From contig NZ_JNXT01000009.1 of the NCBI RefSeq assembly GCF_000716675.1, forward strand, positions 62,001 to 126,000: a stretch of DNA of 64,000 nt, in the 5' to 3' direction. The stretch is from Streptomyces alboflavus (GTDB lineage Bacteria; Actinomycetota; Actinomycetes; Streptomycetales; Streptomycetaceae). Each line of letters begins with the position of its first letter. Position 1 is the first letter of the stretch. The notes beneath the pieces are model-generated. The model saw only the letters and a list, made by a program, of their open reading frames with translations. It made no database searches and was not told where the DNA came from. Positions 34,315 to 44,733 of this stretch are shown piece after piece. The translations under genes were made by a program, and so were the position numbers.

Positions 34315-37300
34315 GTGTCGACCACCCAAGACTCTGCGATGCAACCGAAAGACGGCCAGGACCGCCGCGTTGACAGGGATTTCCCCCTTTCCCTGGCACA
34401 GGAGCGAATCTGGGTCTCCGAGCAGCTCGCCGTTGAGGGCTCGCACTACGGGGCCCCGGTCGTGTTCGCCCTGCGCGGCGAGCTGGACCCCGGGCTGCTC
34501 GAGGTGGCACTGACCCATATCGTCGAACGGCACGAAGTGCTGCACTCAGTGGTGTCCGTCGCGTCTGGCTCGCCCCGGTTCGTCGTCGTCCCCGCACGCC
34601 CCGTACGGCTCGATCCGCAGGATGTGGCCTCGGAGCAGGAGATGACTGAGCGGGTGAGCGCCGCGACGGCAGCTCCGTTCGACCTCTTGCACGGGCCGCT
34701 CGTGCGGTTCGGCCTGTACCGCCTCGGCCCCGCGGATCACCGCCTGCTGGTGGACATACATCACCTGATCTTCGACGGAGTCTCGGCCGGCGTTTTGGTC
34801 CAGGAGCTCGCCGAGCTTCTTGCCGCGGGGGACGAGGGCCGCACACCCGAACTCCCCGTGCTGCCTCTCGCCTACGGGCAGTACGCCGTCGCGCAACGTC
34901 GCTCGCTCGACGAGGGCCTGTTGGACAGTCAGGTCGAGCACTGGTGCACCCAGCTCAAGGACGCGTCCTTCGCACTTGAACTGCCCACCGACTACCAGCG
35001 TCCCGCACGCATGAGCTTCCACGGCGCCAGCCACTCCTTCACCTTGCCGGCTTCGCTGCGCGTCGAACTCGCGGAGGCGGCCCGCCGCTGGAGCGTCACC
35101 CCCTATGTGGTCATGCTCGCCGGCTGGGCTGCCGTTCTCGGCCGCTACGCAGGCCAAGAGGACCTGGTGGTGGGCACCCCCATGGTCGGTCGGACCGAGC
35201 CGGGCACCGAGGAGATGGTCGGCATGTTCGTCAATGTCCTGGCCCTCCGGGTACGTCCAGAGCGAGATCAGACCTTCCACGGCCTGGTCAACCAGACACG
35301 CAGGGCTTCCATCGAAGGTCTCGCCCATCAGGAAGCGCCGATCGAGAAGGTCATCGAGCGACTTCGTCCGCCACACGACCCGAGCCGCAATCCGCTGTTC
35401 CAGACGGCGTTCATCTACGACGAGGCGCTGGAGGAGTCCACACACGTCGCGGGACTGACGATCGAGGGAGCCGCACCGCCACCGCGCACCGCCAGCAAAC
35501 TTGACCTGAGCATCGAGGTCGTTGAGCGGGACGGCCGACTCGAAGCGGAAATCGAGTACGCGACCGATCTGTTCGCGCCGGAGACGATCCGCCGCATCGC
35601 CACGCACTACACGACCTTCCTCGCCAACGCGGTCCGCTCGCCGAACCGACCGCTGTGCGAGATTCCACTGGCCTCACAGGAGGAACAGGCTCTGCTGGTG
35701 ACGCAGCAGAGCGGAGACGGCGCGACATACGATCCCGTCGTCCTCCCCTCGCTCTTCGAGGCCCAGGTCGCGCGGCGCCCCGACGCGTGCGCGGTCTCCT
35801 GCGGCGAGTCGCGGTGGAGCTACCGACAACTCAACGAGCGGGCCAACCGGCTCGCCAGAGTTCTGACCGCCCGCGGAATGGGACCCGAGAAGCTGGTGGG
35901 GGTCGCGTTGCCCAGCGGCCCGCTCCTGGTCCTGGCCATCCTCGCGATCAGCAAGGCGGGTGCCGCGTTCCTGCCGCTCGACCCGGCCTATCCGACCAAG
36001 CGAATCGAGTACGTCGTTGGCGACGCGCGTCCCGCCCTGCTGCTGACCGATGCCGCGGGCGCCACGGCCCAGCCCTGGACGACGCCGATTCTGGTCCTCG
36101 ACGAACAGCAGGCCGGGCTGGACGCGGACGTGGACGCGTCGAACCTCTCCGACGCACAGCGGTCGCACCCTCTCACGCTCGCGCATCCGGCATACGTCAT
36201 CTACACCTCCGGTTCGACCGGGACACCGAAGGGCGTGACAGTCACGCACGCGGGCCTCGCCGGGCTCTCCGGCGCGCAGATCGAGGCATTCGGCGTGCGG
36301 TCCGACAGCAGGGTCCTGCAATTCGCCAGTCCAAGTTTCGACGCCTTTGTCTCGGAGCTCTGCATGGCTCTGCTCAGCGGCGCTACGGCGGTGTTCGTCC
36401 CGGCTCTTCACGACTTCGTCGGAGGTTCGTTCGAAGCCGTGCTCGTCCGAGAGAACGCGACGCACGTGACCGTGCCGCCCTCGGTACTCGCCTCGCTCTC
36501 CCCCGACGAGGATCTGCCCGCGGACCTGACCGTCGTGGTTGCCGGGGAGAGGCTGACCGCCGACCTCGCCGCACGCTGGTCCGGGCGTTGCAGCATGTTC
36601 AACGCTTACGGGCCTACCGAGGCCACCGTGTGCGCCACGCTGATCGGCCCGCTGACGGGGAACGAGGGGAACGAACCGCCACCCATCGGCCGGCCCATCG
36701 CCGGCACCCAGGTCTTCGTCCTGGACGAGGGCCTGCGGCCGCTGCCGGTGGGCGTGGCGGGCGAGCTGTACCTTGGCGGCGCCGGGCTGGCCCGCGGATA
36801 TCTCAGCCGACCCGACCTCACTGCGGCCGCCTTCGTCGCCTGTCCCTTCGGTCCGGCCGGGGGGCGGATGTATCGCACCGGGGATCGGGCCCGCTGGCGT
36901 GACGACGGGACTCTTGAGTACGTCGGGCGCCGGGACGACCAGGTCAAGATGAACGGCTTCCGGATCGAGCTCGGCGAGATCGAGAACGTGATCGCGGCGC
37001 ACCCAGGTGTGGAACAGACCGCCGTCGTGGTGCGCGAGGACAGGCCGGGGCTGCGGCAAGTCGTCGCCTACGTAGTGGCCCAGGCGACCAACGAGGAGAT
37101 CCTCGGCCACGCCGCGTCACAGTTGCCCGGTTACCTGCTCCCGTCTGCCGTGGTGCGCTTGCAGAACCTGCCGTTGACCACGAACGGCAAGGTGGACCGG
37201 CGTAACCTGCCTGCTCCGGATGATCGTGCATCTGTCACGGACCGCAGCCCGGGGACCGCGCGCGAGCAGCAACTGTGCAAGCTCATCGGCGAGGTGCTGG

Positions 37301-37518
37301 ACCTCGCTGCGGTCGGCGTGGACGAGAGCTTCTTCGAACTCGGCGGCCAGTCGCTGCACGCGGTGCGTCTGCTGAGCCGGATCCGCAGTGTCATGGGTGT
37401 GGAGATCGGTATCAAGACCCTGTTCCAGGCGCCTACCGCGGCGTTGCTCGCGGCGCAGATCGACTCTGGTCAGATCGCCGTCATCACCCGGCCGGCACTC
37501 CTCCCGACGGCCCGCTGA
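34315..37518 (+). CDS. NRPS module C-A-T, aromatic amino acid predicted
   Basis: The 1067-residue module has a condensation domain with HHLIFDG (His149, His150, Asp154) in [13 protein letters not shown], an adenylation domain ([64 protein letters not shown]) and a carrier [14 protein letters not shown]. By eye the specificity residues are D-A-S-T-V-A-A-V-C-K, the code usual for Tyr or Phe. The GTG at 34315 follows GGGAG; the frame extends to a TTG at 34246 that overlaps the vioC stop. It is in one operon with the capreomycidine genes. The condensation domain has no epimerisation partner. Confidence 0.9.
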   Translation: MSTTQDSAMQPKDGQDRRVDRDFPLSLAQERIWVSEQLAVEGSHYGAPVVFALRGELDPGLLEVALTHIVERHEVLHSVVSVASGSPRFVVVPARPVRLDPQDVASEQEMTERVSAATAAPFDLLHGPLVRFGLYRLGPADHRLLVDIHHLIFDGVSAGVLVQELAELLAAGDEGRTPELPVLPLAYGQYAVAQRRSLDEGLLDSQVEHWCTQLKDASFALELPTDYQRPARMSFHGASHSFTLPASLRVELAEAARRWSVTPYVVMLAGWAAVLGRYAGQEDLVVGTPMVGRTEPGTEEMVGMFVNVLALRVRPERDQTFHGLVNQTRRASIEGLAHQEAPIEKVIERLRPPHDPSRNPLFQTAFIYDEALEESTHVAGLTIEGAAPPPRTASKLDLSIEVVERDGRLEAEIEYATDLFAPETIRRIATHYTTFLANAVRSPNRPLCEIPLASQEEQALLVTQQSGDGATYDPVVLPSLFEAQVARRPDACAVSCGESRWSYRQLNERANRLARVLTARGMGPEKLVGVALPSGPLLVLAILAISKAGAAFLPLDPAYPTKRIEYVVGDARPALLLTDAAGATAQPWTTPILVLDEQQAGLDADVDASNLSDAQRSHPLTLAHPAYVIYTSGSTGTPKGVTVTHAGLAGLSGAQIEAFGVRSDSRVLQFASPSFDAFVSELCMALLSGATAVFVPALHDFVGGSFEAVLVRENATHVTVPPSVLASLSPDEDLPADLTVVVAGERLTADLAARWSGRCSMFNAYGPTEATVCATLIGPLTGNEGNEPPPIGRPIAGTQVFVLDEGLRPLPVGVAGELYLGGAGLARGYLSRPDLTAAAFVACPFGPAGGRMYRTGDRARWRDDGTLEYVGRRDDQVKMNGFRIELGEIENVIAAHPGVEQTAVVVREDRPGLRQVVAYVVAQATNEEILGHAASQLPGYLLPSAVVRLQNLPLTTNGKVDRRNLPAPDDRASVTDRSPGTAREQQLCKLIGEVLDLAAVGVDESFFELGGQSLHAVRLLSRIRSVMGVEIGIKTLFQAPTAALLAAQIDSGQIAVITRPALLPTAR

Positions 37519-37562
37519 CCCAGGGCGGGCGCCGGATGACTTCCAGAGGAGTAGGGATCTCA

Positions 37563-37637
37563 ATGATTGAGTCAAGCCGTTCGCGTGACCACATTCGATC
37601 CTCCCGTACCGCCAACACCATGTGGGACCAGTCATGA
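37563..37637 (+). CDS. 24-codon leader ORF coupled to the free C-domain gene
   Basis: A short frame beginning MIESSRSRDHIRS has a strong AGAGGAGTAGGG site upstream. Its TGA overlaps the ATG of the condensation-domain gene (ATGA at 37634-37637). The downstream gene itself has only a weak site, so reading this leader probably delivers ribosomes to it. The peptide itself is not recognised. Confidence 0.4.
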   Translation: MIESSRSRDHIRSSRTANTMWDQS

Positions 37638-39019
37638 TCCCTCTGTCGTTCGGGCAGCTCGGACTGTGGTTCATCCACCAGATGAATCCGGGCAGCTCGA
37701 TATACACCATGCAGCTCGCTTCGCGGCTGACGGGGCAGCTGGACAGCACGGCCCTGGAGGAGGCAGTGCGGGACGTCGTGCAGCGGCATGAATCGCTCCG
37801 CACGGTGATCCGGGACAGTGGGGGCGAGCCGCACCAGGTCGTCCTGGACATCTCGGAATGCGCGGTGAGACTGGAGTACGAGGAGCTCGCCGAGGAAGAG
37901 CTGCACGAGGCGATGCACGAGGCCTCGGAACTCCCGTTCGACCTTGTGTGCGACCTGCCGATTCGGGCATGGCTGTTCGCACTGGGGCCGCAGGAGCACG
38001 TGCTGCTCATCTCGATGCACCACATCGTCAGCGATGGCTGGTCGTTGGGTCCGCTCACCCGAGACCTCGCCCGGGCCTACGCGGCGCGGCGCCGTGGTGC
38101 CGAGCCGAACATGCCGCCGCTGCCTGTCCAGTACGCCGACTACGCGCTCTGGCAGAGGCGGTTGCTGGGCCGCGAGGAGGACCCGGACAGCCTGGCGTCG
38201 AGACAGCTCGCGCACTGGCGCTCGGTGCTCGACGGCATACCCCAGGAGCTGCGGTTGCCGGTGGATCACCCGCGCCAACCGCTGTCCGACTTCGCCGGGG
38301 GCACGATCGAGTTCACCCTCGACGCCGATCTGCATACGGCACTGACCGAGGTCGCCCGCACCGAGAAAGCGACCATGTTCATGGTGTTGCAGGCCGGGTT
38401 TGCGGCGCTGCTGAGCAAGCTCGGTGCGGGCACCGACATTCCGATGGGCTCACCCGTGGCCGGCCGCATGGATGACGCGCTGACCGATCTCATCGGGTAC
38501 TTCGTCAATATGCTGGTGTTCCGCGTCGACGTCTCCGGCGACCCGAGTCTGCGAGACCTGGTCAAACGGGTCCAGGCCGTCGCCCTTGATGCCTACGACA
38601 ACCAGGACATCCCCTTCGATCACCTGGTCAGGGAACTCAATCCGGCCCGCTCGCGGACCCGTCACCCGCTTTTCCAGGTCATGTTCACCGTGGAGAACGA
38701 CACCGACGCCGGGCTCAATCTGGATGGATTGACCGACGTGCCATGGGACATCGACGCCGGCAGCTCCATGTTCGACCTGGCCTTGAGCCTGCGGGAGAAC
38801 TTCGGCCCGGACAAGGAGCCGGCTGGGATAAATGCGTTCCTGGAGTACCAACTCGACATGTTCGAACCGGAGACCGCACAGCGCGTGGCCGACGGATACC
38901 GGCTGCTGCTGGCCGCTCTTGTCGCGGACCCGGATGCGTCGACCAGCACAGTCGATGTGCTGGGGGAAGATCCCATGAATTCGGCACGCATATCGAATTG
39001 CGCGGCCGCTGCCGGATGA
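37634..39019 (+). CDS. Free-standing NRPS condensation domain
   Basis: The 461-residue protein is one condensation domain: [20 protein letters not shown] (C1), [11 protein letters not shown] (C2), [14 protein letters not shown] with His129, His130 and Asp134 (C3), [12 protein letters not shown] (C5), [14 protein letters not shown] (C6) and [13 protein letters not shown] (C7). All catalytic residues are present. Free C domains act in trans with A-T proteins, and this one could pair with the A-T protein at 41967 or 24621. In ureido-peptide pathways related domains make urea links, which I mention only as a possibility. The start overlaps the leader ORF stop. Confidence 0.9.
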   Translation: MIPLSFGQLGLWFIHQMNPGSSIYTMQLASRLTGQLDSTALEEAVRDVVQRHESLRTVIRDSGGEPHQVVLDISECAVRLEYEELAEEELHEAMHEASELPFDLVCDLPIRAWLFALGPQEHVLLISMHHIVSDGWSLGPLTRDLARAYAARRRGAEPNMPPLPVQYADYALWQRRLLGREEDPDSLASRQLAHWRSVLDGIPQELRLPVDHPRQPLSDFAGGTIEFTLDADLHTALTEVARTEKATMFMVLQAGFAALLSKLGAGTDIPMGSPVAGRMDDALTDLIGYFVNMLVFRVDVSGDPSLRDLVKRVQAVALDAYDNQDIPFDHLVRELNPARSRTRHPLFQVMFTVENDTDAGLNLDGLTDVPWDIDAGSSMFDLALSLRENFGPDKEPAGINAFLEYQLDMFEPETAQRVADGYRLLLAALVADPDASTSTVDVLGEDPMNSARISNCAAAAG

Positions 39020-39047
39020 TGACAACTTACTCAGGGGAGTGAAAGCA

Positions 39048-39257
39048 ATGGCGAATCCATTCGAGGACCAAGACGGCGTGTACCTGGTGCTGGTCAATGC
39101 TGAGGGCCAGCACTCGTTGTGGCCCGCCGCCGTCACTGCGCCCAAGGGCTGGACCGTAGTACACGGCGAAGCTGGGCGAGAGGACTGCCTGGAGTACGTG
39201 AAACGGAACTGGACGGACATGCGGCCCAAGTCCCTGGTCGAGGCGACAACCTCTTGA
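39048..39257 (+). CDS. mbtH: MbtH-like protein
   Basis: The 69-residue protein has the complete MbtH signature: [40 protein letters not shown], then [17 protein letters not shown] with the conserved Trp residues. MbtH proteins bind and stabilise adenylation domains. The AGGGGAG site 8 bases before the ATG is strong. Its place between the C-domain gene and the exporter ties it to the NRPS genes of this cluster. Confidence 0.96.
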   Translation: MANPFEDQDGVYLVLVNAEGQHSLWPAAVTAPKGWTVVHGEAGREDCLEYVKRNWTDMRPKSLVEATTS

Positions 39258-39357
39258 CGGCCCATCGCTGTGGTATCGCTGCCCGACCGGACCCGAAGAA
39301 ACCAATACCTAGCCCTCGTGCCGGGACCTGAAACCAGCACGCGCGGAAAGAGGCGCA

Positions 39358-40698
39358 ATGAGCGATGTAGGGGTCTCCGGCGAACGAGGACGCCGAGGCA
39401 AACGCAGAAGGCTGCTGGCTGACCGACACTTCGCCTGCTTATTGGCCGCTCGGCTGGGCTCCAGCTTGGCCAACGGCTTCCTGCCGGTCGCCTTGAGCTT
39501 CGCTGTCCTCCACACCACTGATTCTGCGAGCGACCTCGGCCTTGTCCTCGGGGTTCAGGCGGTGGTCTCGCTCGCCTTGTCGCTGTTTGCCGGCGTCGCG
39601 GCGGACCGCTTTCCGCGTGCCGCGTTGCTCGTCGTTTCGTCGATCGTACGCCTGGTCGCGGCGGCGACCTTGGCGCTAGGGCTACTCACGGATACCGCGA
39701 CACTCGGCTGGTTCTTCGCTCTGGCGGTCGTATACGGCGGCGCTGACGCGCTCTTCGGTCCGGCCAGCATGGCGATCTTGCCGGACATCGTCGCGCGAGA
39801 TGACCTGGACGAGGCCAATGCGTTGATGGGCACCTTTTCCTCGCTGGCGTGGACGGTGGCCCCTGCGTCGGCAGGAGTGATCGTGGCGGCGTACGGTTCG
39901 GGAGCCGCTTTCCTGGTGGAGAGCGTGCTGATGCTGGTCATCACTCTTTGTCTCGTATTCGCCAGGATCCCTGCCAAGGGCGAAGCCGAGCCGGAACACC
40001 ATGGCGGGACGCTCACGCAGTTGCGGCAAGGATGGCGGGAGTTCCACATACGCCGCTGGCTATGGCTGCTCACCTTGCAGTGGACGTTGTTCTCGATGGT
40101 CCTGCTGGCTCCCCTCGCGGTCCTCGGCCCGTTGGTGGCCGACACCTATCTGGGCGGTCCCGCAGCTTGGGGTGTCATCGGCACCTGCATGACCATCGGC
40201 ATGGTCTGCGCGCAGTTCACCGCCGGGCGGATCAAGCCGAAGCGACCGGTGGTCTTCATAGCGTGGCTGCCACCGCTGATCGTCTTCGAAGCGTTGGCCC
40301 TCGGCTCCGGCGTGCCGACGGTGGTGGTGGGGGGCGCCGCAGTGCTCTCCGGCTGTGCGATCGGCCTGCAAGGAGTGTTCTTCCAGACCCTCATGCAGCG
40401 AGCCGTACCGAGCGCGGTACTCGGCCGGGTGGCCGCCTTCGACCTGATGGCCTCGGAGATCGCCCAGCCGGTCGGCTTCGCCGTGGCCGGCCCCCTGGGC
40501 ATCCTGTTCGGCCTACGCCCGGTGCTGGTGGGCTGTGCTGTGCTCGCTGTGGTGGGCACGGCAATGTTCGCCCTTGCCCTGGCCAGGGTTGAGCAACCAG
40601 AGCTACAGGTGCAGGACGAGCCGGACGACGCCGAGCTCTCCAGGAACGCCATCGAACCGCACGTACCTGACGGCGGCAGTGAGGCGTCGGTTCGCTGA
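39358..40698 (+). CDS. MFS exporter of the cluster
   Basis: The 446-residue protein has twelve membrane segments and resembles the EntS-type (DHA3) exporters: FACLLAARLGSSLANGFLPV, GVQAVVSLALSLFAGVAADR, then YGGADALFGPASMAILPDIV. It probably exports the product and gives self-protection. A TTA codon at 39439-39441 puts it under bldA. A GAAAGAGG site precedes the ATG. Confidence 0.9.
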   Translation: MSDVGVSGERGRRGKRRRLLADRHFACLLAARLGSSLANGFLPVALSFAVLHTTDSASDLGLVLGVQAVVSLALSLFAGVAADRFPRAALLVVSSIVRLVAAATLALGLLTDTATLGWFFALAVVYGGADALFGPASMAILPDIVARDDLDEANALMGTFSSLAWTVAPASAGVIVAAYGSGAAFLVESVLMLVITLCLVFARIPAKGEAEPEHHGGTLTQLRQGWREFHIRRWLWLLTLQWTLFSMVLLAPLAVLGPLVADTYLGGPAAWGVIGTCMTIGMVCAQFTAGRIKPKRPVVFIAWLPPLIVFEALALGSGVPTVVVGGAAVLSGCAIGLQGVFFQTLMQRAVPSAVLGRVAAFDLMASEIAQPVGFAVAGPLGILFGLRPVLVGCAVLAVVGTAMFALALARVEQPELQVQDEPDDAELSRNAIEPHVPDGGSEASVR

Positions 40699-40764
40699 GC
40701 GGTACGCGACTGCAGACGAGCCATTGACGAAGCCGGACCACCGCGGCACGAAGGAATCAGGAAG

Positions 40765-41970
40765 ATGATGTACAAGGACAGATTGGCCATACCGGGCCCG
40801 ACCCCGCTGCCGCCCGCAGTCATCGCGGCGGCGACGCACCCCATGGTCGACGAGCGCACCGAGGACTTCGCAGGCATATTCACACGCATCATCGACGGGC
40901 TCAGGCATGTGCTTGGTACCGCGGGGGACGTGCTGGTCTTCTCGTCAAGCACCACGGGTGCGTTCGAGAGCGCGGTGCAAAACCTCTTCAGTCCAGGGGA
41001 CAAGGTACTCGTGGTGGACAACGGCGCCTTTGGAAGGCGCTGGGTGGAGCTGTGCCGCGCTTATGGCCTGGAGACCGTCGTACTCGACGTCGAGTGGGGT
41101 TGCGAGCCGGACCCCGCAGCGGTCGAAGCCTGCCTGGCGGCCGACCCACAGATCGTCGCGGCGATCGTCGTCCATTGCGAGACCTCCACAGGCGTCGTCA
41201 CCGACCTCGAGGCCATCGGGCGCGCGACCCGCGGTGTGCTGACGATCGTGGACTCGGCCTCCGGGGCCGGCGGCTGCGAGATGCAGGCCGACGCGTGGGG
41301 GTTGGACGTCGTGGTCGGCGGGACGCAGAAGGCGCTGATGGCGCCGCCAGGGGTCTCTTTCGTCTCGGTCAGTGAGCGCGCCTGGCGCCGGCACGCCAAG
41401 GCCAGGCACCTGCGGTACTACTTCGACTGGACGATCACGCGTGACAGCCTGAGCCACTCCGTCCCGCGTACCCCCTGGACGCCGGCGATCGGCGTGCTGC
41501 TCCAGTTGTCCGCGGCGCTCGAACAGGTACTCGCTGAAGGCATGGAGCAGCGCCACCGGCGGCATGCGGAGCTCGGCCGGATGGCCAGAGCGGGCCTGCG
41601 CGGCCTCGGACTCCGGCTGCTGACCCCGGAAGCGGCGCGCAACGGCATCGTGACGGCCGCGTTCACACCGCCCGGAATAGGCGCGCAACCTCTCGTCGAC
41701 GCGGTGGTCGAGCACACAGGCGTCCAGCTGACCACCGGCAACGGAGAACTGGCCGACCAAGTGGTACGGATCGGTCACTGCGGCCACGCCGACCCGCTCG
41801 ACCTGGTGACCGCGCTGGCCGCGCTCGAGACCGGGTTCGCGGCCCTCGGCGCCCCGGTGCTGCCGGGCAGTGGTGTCACACCCGTCGTGAAGCTGATGGC
41901 CGAGCAGGTTGACGCCGCCGCAGGCCTCTTGACGTCGACGTCGCCCACCCCTGAGGAGTCCGCTGCGTGA
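40765..41970 (+). CDS. Class V aminotransferase (serine/alanine-glyoxylate type)
   Basis: The 401-residue PLP enzyme shows the family run RLAIPGPTPLPPAVIAAATH, HPMVDERTEDF, VHCETSTGVVTDLEAIGRAT, LTIVDSASGAGGCEMQADAW and VVGGTQKALMAPPGVSFVSV with the cofactor Lys189. Relatives transaminate serine or alanine with glyoxylate or pyruvate. The next gene is the A-T protein whose A domain lacks the amino-group-binding Asp, and the one after it is a D-2-hydroxyacid dehydrogenase. Together this suggests that an amino acid is deaminated to a 2-oxo acid and reduced to a 2-hydroxy acid before activation (inference). Confidence 0.87.
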   Translation: MMYKDRLAIPGPTPLPPAVIAAATHPMVDERTEDFAGIFTRIIDGLRHVLGTAGDVLVFSSSTTGAFESAVQNLFSPGDKVLVVDNGAFGRRWVELCRAYGLETVVLDVEWGCEPDPAAVEACLAADPQIVAAIVVHCETSTGVVTDLEAIGRATRGVLTIVDSASGAGGCEMQADAWGLDVVVGGTQKALMAPPGVSFVSVSERAWRRHAKARHLRYYFDWTITRDSLSHSVPRTPWTPAIGVLLQLSAALEQVLAEGMEQRHRRHAELGRMARAGLRGLGLRLLTPEAARNGIVTAAFTPPGIGAQPLVDAVVEHTGVQLTTGNGELADQVVRIGHCGHADPLDLVTALAALETGFAALGAPVLPGSGVTPVVKLMAEQVDAAAGLLTSTSPTPEESAA

Positions 41971-43796
41971 ACGCCGACGTCCAATCAGCGCGTGACGACG
42001 CGCCGAAGCTCATCCCGCACCTGCTTGAGCAGCACTCAAGGGTGACGCCGCACGCCCCCGCCACCGAGGACGCACAGCGGGCGCTGACCTACGCCGAACT
42101 CATCGCCGAAGCCGAGCACATGGCGGCGCGTCTGGCGGAGGCGGGAGTGCTTCCCGGCGATCGCGTCGGCGTGATGATGCGTCACTCCGCCGACCTGCTC
42201 GTCGCGATACTCGGCGTGCTGCGTGCGCGAGCGGCCTACGTGCCCATCGACCCGGACTACCCCGACCAGCGCAAGAGTTTCCTCGCGGCAGACTCCGGCA
42301 TCAAGATTCTCATCGTGGACGGAGCGCAGGACGGGCCAACCAGCTTGCCCGTCACGACGCTTGCGCCGGACCGGGGGCGCCTGTCTCCCCGCCCGGACGC
42401 CCCCGCAGCCGCACCGGACGATCTGGCCTGCGTCATCTACACCTCGGGTTCCACCGGAGCGCCCAAAGGCGTCATGATCACCCATCTCGGCCTGGCGAAT
42501 CTCGCAGCCGCCGCGAGTGCCGAGTTCGGCATGGGGCCGCGTGACCGCTACCTGATGCTGGCCGCCGCCGCGTTCTCCGCCTCACTCGAGGAGCTGTTCC
42601 CCCCACTCGTGCAGGGCGGGACAAGCGTGTTCCCGGCCGACCGGGTCGCGCTCTCCCCGGTGGAGGCACTGCTCGACTTCCTCACCGCGCACGACATCAC
42701 GCTGCTGGAGATGCAGACCGCGCACTGGCACCTGCTGGTTGGCCACCTCGTGGACACCGGCGGGGCGCTGCCCCCGTCGCTGCGCCTGGTCGTCATGGGA
42801 GGAGATCGCGCCATGCCCGAAGCCGTCCGGCACTGGAACCGCTTCCGCCTTCCGCTGGCGCACGTCTACGGGCCGACCGAGACCACTGCGACCGCGTCGT
42901 ACTGGAGCGTGCCGCCCGGACAAGCACCCAAGGACGGGGTGCTGTCCATGGGCGATGCCATCGCCGGAACCCGCATGTTCGTCGTCGACGAGCGGCTCGA
43001 ACTCGTTCCCGCAGATGCCGAGGGCGAGCTGCTCGTCGGTGGTGACTCGCTGGCCCGCGGCTACCTGGGCAGACCCGACGTCACCGCGGAGAAGTTCGTC
43101 GCCGACCGCTACTCGGGGATTCCGGGGGCCAGGCTGTACCGCACCGGCGATCGGGTACGCCGTCTTCCCGACGGTCGGCTGCAATTCCTCGGACGCGGCG
43201 ACCAGCAAGTCAAGGTGCGTGGATATCGCGTCGAACCAGGCGAGATCGAGGCTGCGCTCGACCGGCACCCAGCGGTGCGTCAAGCCCTGGTCACGACTGG
43301 TCGAGACGCGTCGGGCGAGCAGCGTCTGATCGGCTACGTGACTGCTGACCGGGACACGGTGAGCGCCGGTGAGCTGCGATCTTTCCTCGCCGACGAACTG
43401 CCGACCTATCTGATCCCTTCGGCGCTGATGCGGCTGGACGAGTTTCCGCTGACGACGCATCGGAAAATCGACCACGCGAAGCTTCCGCAGCCGCCGAGGC
43501 GTCGGCCCGACCTGCCCACCGAGTTCGTGCCGCCGACAGGCGAGATCGAGCGGCGCGTCGGCGCCGCCGCGGCGGAGCTACTGGGACTCGACGAGATCGG
43601 TGTGCTCGACAACCTGCTCGACCTGGGCGGGGATTCGCTGTTCATGCTGCGGCTGATCAGCTGGATCCGCACAGACGTGGGCATCAGCCTCGGTTTCCGG
43701 GAGGTCTTCGACGCGTATACGGTACGCGGCGTGGCAGCGCTGGCCGACGCGAAGGCGGACGTCACGGCGGTGGGCAAGCCGGGCAGTGGCCGGTGA
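41967..43796 (+). CDS. NRPS A-T protein lacking the conserved A4 Asp
   Basis: The 609-residue protein has A3 [21 protein letters not shown]5 HVYGPTETTATAS, A7 YRTGDRVRRL, A8 GRGDQQVKVRGYRVEPGEIE and A10 HRKIDHAKL with Lys. It ends in a carrier NLLDLGGDSLFMLRLI. In A4 the usual F-D reads AAFSASLEELFPPL: the Asp that holds the alpha-amino group is Ser. By eye the code is S-A-E-E-V-G-V-A-T-K. Loss of this Asp is known in A domains for 2-oxo, 2-hydroxy, beta-amino or aryl acids. Two Glu residues in the pocket suit a basic, possibly guanidino, side chain. The GTG overlaps the aminotransferase stop and follows GAGGAG. Confidence 0.9.
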   Translation: MNADVQSARDDAPKLIPHLLEQHSRVTPHAPATEDAQRALTYAELIAEAEHMAARLAEAGVLPGDRVGVMMRHSADLLVAILGVLRARAAYVPIDPDYPDQRKSFLAADSGIKILIVDGAQDGPTSLPVTTLAPDRGRLSPRPDAPAAAPDDLACVIYTSGSTGAPKGVMITHLGLANLAAAASAEFGMGPRDRYLMLAAAAFSASLEELFPPLVQGGTSVFPADRVALSPVEALLDFLTAHDITLLEMQTAHWHLLVGHLVDTGGALPPSLRLVVMGGDRAMPEAVRHWNRFRLPLAHVYGPTETTATASYWSVPPGQAPKDGVLSMGDAIAGTRMFVVDERLELVPADAEGELLVGGDSLARGYLGRPDVTAEKFVADRYSGIPGARLYRTGDRVRRLPDGRLQFLGRGDQQVKVRGYRVEPGEIEAALDRHPAVRQALVTTGRDASGEQRLIGYVTADRDTVSAGELRSFLADELPTYLIPSALMRLDEFPLTTHRKIDHAKLPQPPRRRPDLPTEFVPPTGEIERRVGAAAAELLGLDEIGVLDNLLDLGGDSLFMLRLISWIRTDVGISLGFREVFDAYTVRGVAALADAKADVTAVGKPGSGR

Positions 43797-44710
43797 GCAT
43801 GCTTCCCGACCTGCCAGTGGCAGTGCTTCCGGAACCGGCGCCCGCCGATCTCATGACAGCGCTGCATGCTTCAGGCGTTCGACTGGCTCCGCCGGACCGG
43901 GCTCAGGGCCTGATCTGGACGGGCGAGCGGCCCTCGGCGCTGGCAGCCGCGCTGGAGTGCGCGCCGTCCGTGCGCTGGGTTCAACTGGCGAGCGCCGGCG
44001 TCGAGAACTACCTGCCGCTCATGGATCAGCGGATCCGCTGGAGCCGTGCCGCGGGCGTCCAGTCCGAGCTGGTGGCTGAACACGCCCTCATGCTCGCGCT
44101 GACCGTGCTGCGTCAGGGCACCGCCTCCGTGAGGGCCGGCGCGTGGCTGCCGCGCCCCGCCGTCGGACTGACGAACGCCGAGGTCCTTGTGGTGGGCGGC
44201 GGCGGGATCGCCCGGGCACTGCTCGCACTGCTGCGCCCGTTCAGGGTCCGCCCCAAGGTGGTGTGCCGTGGCGGCGCCCCGATGGCGGGCGCCGAGGTCG
44301 GCACGCCCGACCGCCTCGACGCATGGCTGCCCGAGGCTCGTGTGGTCTTCCTCGCGGCGCCGCTGACCGCGGACACGGCCGGGCTGATCGACGCGGTCAG
44401 ACTCAGGTCCATGCGTCGGGACGCGTGCCTGGTGAACGTGGCGCGCGGCGGGCTTGTCGTCACAGATGACCTCGTACGTGCGCTGACCTCCGGGTGGATC
44501 GCCGGCGCCGGCCTGGACGTCACCGACCCCGAGCCGCTTCCTCCGGAGCACCCGCTGTGGTCCCTCCCCACCTGTGTGATCACCGCGCACTGCGCGGGCG
44601 ATCTGGACCACGCACTCGGACCCTTCGTCGACCTGGTCCGGCGCAACATTCGTCGACTGGCGAACGGCCTTGAGCCGATCGGCCTGATCGACCGGGAACT
44701 CGGTTACTAG
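43793..44710 (+). CDS. D-isomer-specific 2-hydroxyacid dehydrogenase
   Basis: The 305-residue enzyme has the NAD-binding motif LVVGGGGIARALLALL (GGGGIA in place of the usual GxGxxG), then VVFLAAPLTADTAGLIDAVR, MRRDACLVNVARGGLVVTDD, AGAGLDVTDPEPLPPEHPLW and a catalytic-His segment ITAHCAGD. Relatives reduce 2-oxo acids such as hydroxypyruvate. The catalytic domain is short, as in PGDH/GRHPR-like small members. The GTG at 43793 overlaps the preceding stop; an ATG at 43799 is an alternative. It probably supplies the hydroxy acid used by the A-T protein before it. Confidence 0.88.
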   Translation: MSMLPDLPVAVLPEPAPADLMTALHASGVRLAPPDRAQGLIWTGERPSALAAALECAPSVRWVQLASAGVENYLPLMDQRIRWSRAAGVQSELVAEHALMLALTVLRQGTASVRAGAWLPRPAVGLTNAEVLVVGGGGIARALLALLRPFRVRPKVVCRGGAPMAGAEVGTPDRLDAWLPEARVVFLAAPLTADTAGLIDAVRLRSMRRDACLVNVARGGLVVTDDLVRALTSGWIAGAGLDVTDPEPLPPEHPLWSLPTCVITAHCAGDLDHALGPFVDLVRRNIRRLANGLEPIGLIDRELGY

Positions 44711-44733
44711 CCGACTGTCAGGAAGAGCGGATC

